A DNA stretch of 64,000 nt from Tubulanus polymorphus (Eukaryota > Nemertea > Palaeonemertea > Tubulaniformes > Tubulanidae), in the NCBI RefSeq assembly GCF_964204645.1, contig NC_134025.1:7631001-7695000 (forward strand), in the 5' to 3' direction. Within the stretch, counting starts at the first letter, position 1, and every line of letters begins with the position of its first letter. The translations under genes and the position numbers were made by a program. Of the stretch, positions 9,731-20,526 are shown in pieces. The notes under the pieces were generated by a model, which ran no database searches, was not told the DNA's origin, and was given only the letters and a program-made list of their open reading frames with translations.

Positions 9731-12700
9731 TCAGCTTTCAGTGTCTTCATCACTTTCACTTCCCAAAAGAGCATCGGCCAAGCATTCTTCTGCTAGTTCA
9801 TGTGATGTTTGATGGACCTCCATATAGATCTTTATCAGTGTTTCTGGCAACAAAACTCGAAACACATAATCCATGTACTGAAAATATAATTCAAAAGTTT
9901 GGTGAGGTCCGGCTAACAAAGTGTTAAGAGACAACATGCACATTTGCTGAAATGCTTAGCAATCAGACAATTTCAATATTCAATGCCCCCTGTGAACAAA
10001 TTAAGGAATCAATGACATTAAAAATGCAATATATGCAGGTACATCTACATCCTCCCACAGCAGGGATTCGAACCCGATGGCATCGCTTCACTCAGCCACA
10101 CGGCACAAACCCCTGCCACACTTGACCGGGTGTGCAGCTTTGCCACGCGAAAACTTACGGCACCAATCAGATTGCTTGTTGTAGAATCGCGGAGGTAAAT
10201 TTCACGGAACAACTAAGAATGGGAAAACCCGGGATATCTGATTTGCTAATAATGTCATCATCTAAGCTGCCTGGTAGCTGCGCACTCGGTCTAGTGTGGC
10301 AGGGTTTTGTGCCAATGCCATCGGGTACGAACCCTGCCGGGGGAGGATGGAACATCTACTATTAAACAACCCCTGGTGAACATAGCGAGACAAGCATTGA
10401 AGCATATTTAAAACAACCCAAAATATTTTGTCTACACAGAAATGGCTCACTTAAGTGGGTTACATGCGCAATACTTGATATACTAGGGTAAATTACTTAA
10501 AGCTTTACCGGTATATACAAACCTTCGTATCAGTTGGGCAAAACATGTCCATTAATCCCTTTATTATTACATCACATTGCGCATCACTGTACAAAGTGAT
10601 TGGTACTTGCAAGGTCAAGTTACCTGAAATACAGTAAGCAAGGCACATAAACACTTGGTTACCAGGGTATTAGTTACTGGTTATTGTACTTAATTTTCAA
10701 CTTACGCCTGCTCTTTCCGCCATTCTTGTAGTCTTCATGGCGTCGACATTTAGTCTAAAAGTATATATATATAAAATGAGCATTACTGTTGACTACAAGT
10801 AATGAATACTGTGATACATATCAGTCATGGAAGACTAATATAATACCTTAGAGAGATAGTTTTGTACGACACCTGAACACAAAATTAATCGCTAATGACT
10901 GGTATATATGATTATTTTAAGAACACTACCTTTCCCTGGAAAATATTCCTCAAATAGCACTCATTCTGCATAACCAAATAAGTTAATTGCTTATCTTCTA
11001 GCTGCGAAACATCTCTGTAAGTAAAAATGATTCCTTCTTTAGCATTGACTGCTCTTAGACCATTCGGATTAAATACAATAAAGCTTGAGGCAGTTTGATA
11101 CCAGTGTCTAATATCAAAATAATTTTGCTTTACCACTAATGTCAACCCCTGGTATACTGCGCCCACATCAGTGCAGAACGATTTTGGCGGTATAGAGAGT
11201 ATGACACTATAGAGAGTATGGCGGTATATCGGAGGTGTTTTGAGATGTACATGGAGAAAACCTGGCAGTAGGCGGGGAGGGCGGGATATCGGGGTGGACT
11301 GTACATTCATCATGACTACTCACTTCACTGTCTTAATAAGAGTCATCATTCCTTCCACGCCCTGCTTGTGAGCGTTGCTGTCACCCTGATCAGAGCTGAA
11401 ATATTCAGGAATGAGATATTGGTATGAATTAACGTGTGGAAATTGCAAACCATTACAGTTATAGTTTATAGTATGGCTTACCTGTGACTAGCTTTAATCT
11501 TATCAGATATTTGTTGCGCACATTGATCAATATGATGAGTGTCTGCATTCAACTGGAATGTTAAAGAAAAACGATACAATTAATGTGATCACACAGGGGT
11601 TTTATGGATATTACATGATTATTTCACTACATACATAGCATAAAAGCATAGTGTAGCAGAATTAGAAAAATACACTAAGACTAGGGGTGCAGGCCCACTT
11701 TGCCCACTTGGGAGCTGGTTTGAAGTGCTTAACTATCAACTGTCTACCGCAGCATCTGTAAAACTTCCTTAAATAACTGGATTCTGTCTACGGACCGACA
11801 AACTGAACCTTCATAGCCCGCTGGGACTAGTTGGCTAAAAAGCAATGACACAATACCTAGACCGTAAACTGATCACGGGATAATCAAAGAATATGATATA
11901 TGATTTGTTAAGATATCAATAGTGTACTGGTCCATGTGTCTTCCAGACACACAGACACATACGCTAAAGCACCTGCAGAGATTAAAGTAAATACATGTGT
12001 TTCACATTGATAGCGTGTTATAAAAGGCAGAATATGTGCACATACACCAAGATGTAAATATATATATATACCCTTTGACAAATAATACCAACTGTTATTT
12101 TCGAATTTATTTAGACCACTCACATTAAATTAAAAGGTGTGAAAATCAAAACAGAAACCATGTGCATGCGTCACTTGTATACACATGATTTGGTGTGAGC
12201 CAAAAAATACTTACGAATTAGCATCTTAAACTGAAAAATTATGGCAAAGTTTAGCCTCCTATTATGTATATTCATTAACACAACAATTCAAGTCCTTAAA
12301 TAGACCTGGTACTCTAAATGAAGATTTCAAATGAAAAGATCCGATAGGATTGATTTGACAGAATTCACAAAAAAATGCTCTACCTCACCAACAACGCGAT
12401 CCATGATGTGCCTGGTTTCAGTAGAAATGGTTTCATCACCCCTAAAATGGAAAACCATTCTCAATTAAATACACTTTCATAGTTGTATATACCATTAAAT
12501 CCATCATATAAGCCATCATAAAATCTAACTATATTACCAGTATATTGAGAACGTGTTATAAAAGACAGAATATGTGCAGATACACCATATATATATATAT
12601 ATAATTCTCACCACTCACTTGAGATAAATTTCAGATAAATTTCATCTATCTACAAATCAATCAATCGGATGATTACTTACAGGATATTGTGAAGAGCACA

Positions 12701-15259
12701 CTTTTTTCCTGCACTCTTGCAGCAGTCTCTGTGCATATAGTTTTCACACTTCGGTGCCCTTGTCTTCTTGCACTTGGAAACACACATACAATATCTATTT
12801 AGAGGAGCTGTCATAGAATAAAACAACATCATTCATCAGTAATTACAGTAAAACCTCTTTTATGCAAGTGTGAATAATTCTAATGAATCAGTGCACTTTT
12901 GGAAACAGTTAATTCCGTTAGTACTTACATTTAGTTCCTAAAAGCTTCTTTTGCTTCATCCTTGTCAGGGATGTCAGCATACTAATATCCACCCACAACA
13001 GAGAATCTTTGACCAGGACTTGGTACTTTCTTCCCATTTTACCGACCTTTAGGATGACTCCTTTATGGCACTTTGGCCCAGTCTTACTATAAAGTTTTGT
13101 CTTTTTCATTGCTGTTGCCTGATAATGATAAACTGATTTAGAACTCATTGCACGTACTAGGGGAAGCAGATTTTTTGGAAGTTTGTAAAATATAGGGAGG
13201 GGGTTGAAAATTGGTAAATTCTTTAATAATTGTACATAAAATGTAACTAGAGCTACACTATGAAGGCTCTATAAATATAGCTGTGGCGGCTATCTTGGAT
13301 AATCTACACGAGTAAAAACAATACAGCACATCTTCCATCCATTATTCACCTACCATGTAATCAGAAAATTGGTTCAAAACAGAAGTAGACTTTAGAGCAG
13401 GAGCATTCTCTTCCTGACAGATGGCAATACCCCTAAGCCAGTAATGTTTATTGAATACACAATGTGTATAAATGGAAGATAAAAGCATTTCAAGCTTTAT
13501 TTCCACACTGGATGAAAGAATGCAGATTTAACAAGTACTTACATTCACCAAAACACGGTGTCCAGGTTCATACTGGGAACAAGGGTATCTATTCTTATGT
13601 CCCTTGACCATTGCAGCATTATATACAGTTGAAAGTGCTTCAGCTGCTTTTCGCTTTGAAGCGGATTCATTCTCCCAGGCAGTGAGCTTGAAATTTTAAA
13701 GTACAAAAGTTTCATGTGTTATATAACACATCATCAACATGTATTATTACTAGTCACATCTGAAGTAGAGTAAAGCCTCTGTATAGTGAACGCCATCGGG
13801 ACCAAGCAAAGTGTTCACTATGGGGAGGGTTAGGTAATGATGTGACATGGGACGACACCAGGTATGTTCCTATGAATCCACAACTACACAGCCAAACACT
13901 AAATTGATCTAAATCATGACTGCAATACACTTTCATTCAAGTAGGATAACTTATCGCATCAATTATCCAAGTAGTTTAGAGAGATAGTTTGGTACAACAC
14001 CTGAGCAGAATGTGTGATCGAAGTGACTAAATAGCCAGGTTGGCACATACCATAACGGACCATCTCTACTAGAAAAAGTGCTCACTGTCCACTATAGGTA
14101 GGTCATGATCTTGATGTAATACTGCCTCTATGACTGTGTTAACGCATAAGTACTGATGCATGTATTTTAGGTTTTGGGACCACACATAGGGTGTTCATTA
14201 TAGGAGGTGTTCACTATAGGGAGGTATTCATGCAAGGGGTTTTACTGTATTCACATTTGAAGAAGCCACATCTGAAGTATTTTCTTCATCTACGGAGTCT
14301 GCTTTCGTCATCTGACCATTTTGAAGGCCTTCACCTTGATTGTGCTTCCTGGCAAAAAATACTTCGAAAGGAGTCATCTTATCGGCTGAAAAAGAAAATT
14401 AGTATTTTATTTTCATAGCAGATGAATTGATAGGAAAAGCCTGGTTAAACCAGACATACGTAACGAATACCCTTCGGCCAGTGAGTGAGTCATGTTCAGA
14501 TCACAAAATTGTAATAGGGTACATATTCCTGACAAGTTTCATACACATACAAAAATCATTAAAAAGTGTAGATTATAGAGCAAGAACGAGTTCCATAATG
14601 CCTATTTCACATCACCCTGCCCAGATGGAGACAGGTGATGACAATACCGCATGAAGCTTATTGCCAAGGGGTATATCTATCTTTGGACCCCTAAAATTTG
14701 AAAAGGTACAATACACCCGGTTCCAGCGCGGTAGATATTAAGGTGTAGTATCTTCTATACTGCAAATTTGCAGTTTAGAAATAACAGAGGAGTAGGGCTA
14801 TTATTATGATACCTAGGATAACAATAAGGTTTCTAACAAAGGTAGGCAGAATACCCTAATTACATACAAAATGCTTTATGTAATCGTTGATTCATAATTC
14901 TCTGGAGCTCAGGAATGTGCGCAACCCAATTTGTCTCATCATCTCTCCCGAGTAGGTACCGAAGCATCTTCTTCCAGCTCCCATGTGATCTTTCGGACTG
15001 TAAAGAACGGTAAAAACATTGTTAAATTTGTAATACAAAAACTACTTCCCAATTTTTTCAATCAAAATATAATCATTACTTTTCCTTGTGATTGGGGATG
15101 CCTAGGCGAACCAAATATATGCTTTATTTTTGCAGTCTTCAAAAATGAATCAAACTCTCCTTTGAATTCCGTTCCATTATCGGTCTGTACGTATTGCGGG
15201 TTGCCGAACTCACAGAATATATTTTTTGTCACTTCGGCCACCGTTTTCGATGTTTTGTT
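9731..15259 (-). CDS. KRBA2/Ginger-type integrase-derived gene, 5' part missing
   Basis: At least twelve minus-strand exon candidates read in order from high to low coordinate: 15080-15259, about 14868-14997, about 14250-14385, 13543-13686, 12929-13118, 12681-12772, 12384-12441, 11482-11552, 11324-11395, 10930 to about 11143, 10523-10623, and 9731-9877 (stop 9731-9733). The first encodes the second half of a retroviral-type integrase core: QTDNGTEFKGEF, then GSPRHPQSQGK. The next adds SERSHGSWKK, giving an Asp to Glu spacing of about 34-35. TPFEVFFARK and a segment with YEPGHRVLVN follow, as in KRBA2/SCAND3-like host proteins and Ginger transposons. A short cysteine/lysine-rich exon (12681-12772) and an acidic C-terminal exon (LLPETLIKIYMEV, ending ESDEDTES) come later. 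The exons keep open frames and good splice signals. The first catalytic Asp and the zinc-binding N-terminus are absent, because the satellite array begins within about 30 bases of the first exon. One junction (14868/14385) could not be phased. Confidence 0.6.
10048..10350. mobile_element. Inverted pair of tRNA-derived SINE-like arms
   Basis: The left part (about 10048-10138), read on the minus strand, contains tggctgagtg followed by gggttcgaatccc, close to the A and B boxes of a tRNA gene. The right part (about 10264-10350) is its diverged reverse complement on the plus strand, with gggtacgaaccct where box B would be. About 125 bp lie between them. The unit is either two SINE heads inserted in opposite orientation or one foldback element. 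It sits in an intron of the integrase-like gene. Confidence 0.6.
13767..14248. mobile_element. Tc1/mariner- or pogo-like MITE inserted at a TA
   Basis: The left end reads gagtaaagcctctgtatagt. The right end, read inward on the other strand, begins cagtaaaacccc and also reaches ctatagtgaacacc. Both are flanked by TA, the target duplication of Tc1/mariner/pogo elements. About 480 bp, no coding capacity. It interrupts the integrase-like gene immediately 3' of the TPFEVFF exon: on the minus strand the phrase cttcagatgtg occurs in that exon and again just beyond the insertion, so the element may have landed in exon sequence. Confidence 0.6.
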
Positions 15260-15261
15260 CT

Positions 15262-18200
15262 GAATTGGGCGTAACCAAAGGTGTACCCCTTAACGATTAA
15301 CCAAACCCTCATCACATTTGCCCGATGAGCCTTGGCCCCGGGACCCCCCCTAACAGGTAAATGGACTCCTGGTGGCTTTACCTGTGGTCCGATTGGTGCT
15401 AAATTTAACAAGCACCTGCAGGGTGTACCCCTTAACGATTAACCAAACCCTCATCACATTTGCCCGATGAGTCTTGGCCCCGGGCCCAGGGACCCCCCTA
15501 ACAGGTAAATGGACTCCTAGTGGCTTTACCTGTGGTCCGATTAGTGCTAAATTTAACAAGCACCTGCAGGGTGTACCCCTTAACGATTAACCAAACCCTC
15601 ATCACATTTGCCCGATGAGTCTTGGCCCCGGGCCCAGGGACCCCCCTAACAGGTAAATGGACTCCTAGTGGCTTTACCTGTGGTCCGATTAGTGCTAAAT
15701 TTAACAAGCACCTGCAGGGTGTACCCCTTAACGATTAACCAAACCCTCATCACATTTGCCCGATGAGTCTTGGCCCCGGGCCCAGGGACCCCCCTAACAG
15801 GTAAATGGACTCCTGGTGGCTTTACCTGTGGTTCGATTAGTGCTAAATTTAACAAGCACCTGCAGGGTGTACCCCTTAACGATTAACCAAACCCTCATCA
15901 CATTTGCCCGATGAGTCTTGGCCCCGAGCCCAGGGACCCCCCTAAATGGACTCCTAGTGGCTTTACCTGTGGTCCGATTAGTGCTAAATTTAACAAGCAC
16001 CTACACGGTGTACCCCTTAACGATTAACCAAACCCTCATCACATTTGCCCGATGAGTCTTGGCCCCGAGCCCAGGGACCCCCCTAACAGGTAAATGGACT
16101 CCTAGTGGCTTTACCTGTGGTCCGATTAGTGCTAAATTTAACAAGCACCTACACGGTGTACCCCTTAACGATTAACCAAACCCTCATCACATTTGCCCGA
16201 TGAGTCTTGGCCCCGAGCCCAGGGACCCCCCTAACAGGTAAATGGACTCCTAGTGGCTTTACCTGTGGTCCGATTAGTGCTAAATTCAACAGGCACCTGC
16301 ACGGTGTACCCCTTAACGATTAACCAAACCCTCATCACATTTGCCCGATGAGTCTTGGCCCCGAGCCCAGGGACCCCCCTAACAGGTAAATGGACTCCTA
16401 GTGGCTTTACCTGTGGTCCGATTAGTGCTAAATTTAACAAGCACCTACACGGTGTACCCCTTAACGATTAACCAAACCCTCATCACATTTGCCCGATGAG
16501 TCTTGGCCCCGAGCCCAGGGAACCCCCTAACAGGTAAATGGACTCCTAGTGGCTTTACCTGTGGTCCGATTGGTGCTAAATTTAACAGGCACCTGCAGGG
16601 TGTACCCCTTAACGATTAACCAAACCCTCATCACATTTGCCCGATGAGTCTTGGCCCCGAGCCCAGGGAACCCCCTAACAGGTAAATGGACTCCTAGTGG
16701 CTTTACCTGTGGTCCGATTGGTGCTAAATTTAACAGGCACCTGCACGGTGCACCCCTTAACGATTAACCAAACCCTCATCACATTTGCCCGATGAGTCTT
16801 GGCCCCGGGCCCAGGGACCCCCCTAACAGGTAAATGGACTCCTAGTGGCTTTACCTGTGGTCCGATTAGTGCTAAATTTAACAAGCACCTGCAGGGTGTA
16901 CCCCTTAACGATTAACCAAACCCTCATCACATTTGCCCGATGAGTCTTGGCCCCGGGCCCAGGGACCCCCCTAACAGGTAAATGGACTCCTAGTGGCTTT
17001 ACCTGTGGTCCGATTAGTGCTAAATTTAACAAGCACCTGCAGGGTGTACCCCTTAACGATTAACCAAACCCTCATCACATTTGCCCGATGAGTCTTGGCC
17101 CCGGGCCCAGGGACCCCCCTAACAGGTAAATGGACTCCTGGTGGCTTTACCTGTGGTTCGATTAGTGCTAAATTTAACAAGCACCTGCAGGGTGTACCCC
17201 TTAACGATTAACCAAACCCTCATCACATTTGCCCGATGAGTCTTGGCCCCGAGCCCAGGGACCCCCCTAAATGGACTCCTAGTGGCTTTACCTGTGGTCC
17301 GATTAGTGCTAAATTTAACAAGCACCTACACGGTGTACCCCTTAACGATTAACCAAACCCTCATCACATTTGCCCGATGAGTCTTGGCCCCGAGCCCAGG
17401 GACCCCCCTAACAGGTAAATGGACTCCTAGTGGCTTTACCTGTGGTCCGATTAGTGCTAAATTTAACAAGCACCTACACGGTGTACCCCTTAACGATTAA
17501 CCAAACCCTCATCACATTTGCCCGATGAGTCTTGGCCCCGAGCCCAGGGACCCCCCTAACAGGTAAATGGACTCCTAGTGGCTTTACCTGTGGTCCGATT
17601 AGTGCTAAATTCAACAGGCACCTGCACGGTGTACCCCTTAACGATTAACCAAACCCTCATCACATTTGCCCGATGAGTCTTGGCCCCGAGCCCAGGGACC
17701 CCCCTAACAGGTAAATGGACTCCTAGTGGCTTTACCTGTGGTCCGATTAGTGCTAAATTTAACAAGCACCTACACGGTGTACCCCTTAACGATTAACCAA
17801 ACCCTCATCACATTTGCCCGATGAGTCTTGGCCCCGAGCCCAGGGAACCCCCTAACAGGTAAATGGACTCCTAGTGGCTTTACCTGTGGTCCGATTGGTG
17901 CTAAATTTAACAGGCACCTGCAGGGTGTACCCCTTAACGATTAACCAAACCCTCATCACATTTGCCCGATGAGTCTTGGCCCCGAGCCCAGGGAACCCCC
18001 TAACAGGTAAATGGACTCCTAGTGGCTTTACCTGTGGTCCGATTGGTGCTAAATTTAACAGGCACCTGCACGGTGCACCCCTTAACGATTAACCAAACCC
18101 TCATCACATTTGCCCGATGAGTCTTGGCCCCGGGCCCAGGGACCCCCCTAACAGGTAAATGGACTCCTAGTGGCTTTACCTGTGGTCCGATTGGTGCTAA

Positions 18201-19345
18201 ATTTAACAGGCACCTGCAGGGTGTACCCCTTAACGATTAACCAAACCCTCATCACATTTGCCCGATGAGTCTTGGCCCCGAGCCCAGGGAACCCCCTAAC
18301 AGGTAAATGGACTCCTAGTGGCTTTACCTGTGGTCCGATTGGTGCTAAATTTAACAGGCACCTACACGGTGTACCCCTTAACGATTAACCAAACCCTCAT
18401 CACATTTGCCCGATGAGTCTTGGCCCCGAGCCCAGGGAACCCCCTAACAGGTAAATGGACTCCTAGTGGCTTTACCTGTGGTCCGATTGGTGCTAAATTT
18501 AACAGGCACCTGCACGGTGCACCCCTTAACGATTAACCAAACCCTCATCACATTTGCCCGATGAGTCTTGGCCCCGGGCCCAGGGACCCCCCTAACAGGT
18601 AAATGGACTCCTGGTGGCTTTACCTGTGGTCCGATTAGTGCTAAATTTAACAAGCACCTGCAGGGTGTACCCCTTAACGATTAACCAAACCCTCATCACA
18701 TTTGCCCGATGAGTCTTGGCCCCAGGCCCAGGGACCCCCCTAACAGGTAAATGGACTCCTGGTGGCTTTACCTGTGGTCCGATTAGTGCTAAATTTAACA
18801 AGCACCTGCAGGGTGTACCCCTTAACGATTAACCAAACCCTCATCACATTTGCCCGATGAGTCTTGGCCCCGGGCCCAGGGACCCCCCTAACAGGTAAAT
18901 GGACTCCTGGTGGCTTTACCTGTGGTCTGATTAGTGCTAAATTTAACAAGCACCTGCAGGGTGTACCCCTTAACGATTAACCAAACCCTCATCACATTTG
19001 CCCGATGAGTCTTGGCCCCGGGACCCCCCCCTAACAGGTAAATGGACTCCTGGTGGCTTTACCTGTGGTCCGATTAGTGCTAAATTTAACAAGCACCTGC
19101 AGGGTGTACCCCTTAACGATTAACCAAACCCTCATCACATTTGCCCGATGAGTCTTGGCCCTGGGCCCAGGGACCGCCCTAACAGGTAAATGGACTCCTG
19201 GTGGCTTTACCTGTGGTCCGATTGGTGCTACATTCAACAGGCACCTGCACGGTGCACCCCTTAACGATTAACCAAACCCTCATCACATTTGCCCGATGAG
19301 TCTTGGCCCCGGCCCCCCTAACAGGTAAATGGACTCCTGGTGGCT
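15262..19345. repeat. 148-bp satellite array, about 27 tandem copies
   Basis: Landmarks such as ccccttaacgattaacc recur every 148 bp from 15285 to about 19260. Copies differ at few positions (cagggtg/cacggtg, ctcctag/ctcctgg, cgggccc/cgagccc). Each monomer carries two potential hairpins: ctcatc/gatgag around a 10-base loop, and acaggtaaa/tttacctgt around about 15 bases. A 7-bp deletion that removes the left arm of the second hairpin occurs in exactly two monomers (near 15942 and 17267), 1325 bp apart, marking a nine-monomer higher-order duplication. Open frames of about 69 codons recur on the minus strand, but 148 is not a multiple of three and they lack ATG starts, so they are not genes. The array abuts the first visible exon of the integrase-like gene at 15259. 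Confidence 0.95.
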
Positions 19346-20526
19346 TTACAATACAACCCTGGGGACTATTCTTGGCCCCGAGTCCAGGGACCCCCTCTAA
19401 GACCCAAAGTGCCTTCATATTTGGCCTGATCAGCACCCAATTTTTTGGGGATATTTTGCTTAATCTTTTCAACACATACCTCAAATTTGGTCTTAATTAA
19501 ATACCACCCGTGAAACTGTGCAGTCTCAATATAGGCCTACCATCATTTTATATCCATTGATTTTTCACATGGCATTGAAGGATTGTCAAAAAGTCTTCAT
19601 TTTCTCATGTTGAAGAGAAAAGGTTTGAAATTCTTGAGATGTTTCCTGTTTCCATGCTTATAAACCATATTTTTGATGATTTGAGATTAATTTAAAACGT
19701 TGGGCACGTGAACAAATTGTTAAAATTGATTTAGGCATAGTTCATTAAGTATTCTCTGCTCTGATTCAGATTGAAAGAAATTGATTCAATGACGACTTTG
19801 CCTTGGTATCGGTACTATCAAATTAAGACCAAATTGATTTAGGGCTCCTATTAATTATGGCATGTTTCAAAGTTCAAGAGAATAAATCAATCAGTGGAAC
19901 CTTGCTAAAACCAACTGGGATAGGCCGAATATAGAATTTTGTCCAAATTAAGACAATTTGATTCATCCATGGCTTGTAGCCTAGGGCGCTGTAAGTACAT
20001 TCAATTCATGCAGCAAAGATTTCCGCATGATTTTGCGCGTTGTTACACAACCTCATTCGTCACGGAACTTTGATCCAGGTAAAACCTCCCTTCTGGATCC
20101 CCTAAATTCGAGCACTGTGGAAGCATAAAAATCTAGCTTGAAATTAAGGCCTAAGCTCATCCTATCATCATTTTTTGAGTGCATTTTTCTCGCATTTTTT
20201 CGATATTTACAGTTCGATTGGCAGCCATTACTCCTACTGATGAAAGGAACGCCATCTATTGAATGAGCGATTGACCCGCCATCTACCGGTTCCTCGATTC
20301 AAGCGGTTCCCTGAATACTACTCCAACAAGTGTACGATATGAAATATAACCAGTGGCCCGCGAGTATGGATAACGGAGTGCGAATTTGCAAACACTATGT
20401 ATTGTCCACCCTTAAATCATTGGCGCGCAATTTCAAGGTCGCGAGGATCCGAAAATAAATTTAAATCAACTTTTGCATTTGAAATTTATTTATTTATACT
20501 CCAACCAAGACATACATTTCGAATAC
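19346..20526. other. Satellite edge and 5' flank of THADA
   Basis: 19346-19410 holds degenerate satellite sequence (ttggccccgagtccaggg without the rest of the monomer). The rest is unique AT-rich DNA with no exon on the minus strand that could supply the missing half of the integrase core. The 200-300 bases before 20527 probably contain the THADA promoter. No TATA box or other element was recognised. Confidence 0.4.

Noticed and set aside
10048-10140. Functional tRNA gene
   Set aside because: A and B box-like sequences are present, but no complete cloverleaf with a matched acceptor stem could be drawn, and the segment is part of a repeated inverted unit.
10132-10365. Plus-strand 77-codon frame as a gene
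   Set aside because: It lies inside the inverted SINE-like arms and has no recognisable domain.
15262-19345. Hammerhead-type self-cleaving ribozyme or CRISPR array in the satellite
   Set aside because: The tandem monomers and the gatgag motif suggested a hammerhead, but neither strand has the CUGAUGA...GAAA core. There are no unique spacers between repeats, so it is not a CRISPR array.
15229-19484. Repeated minus-strand open frames of about 69 codons in the satellite
   Set aside because: They are periodic by-products of the 148-bp monomer, lack ATG starts, and the frame shifts from one monomer to the next because 148 is not divisible by three.
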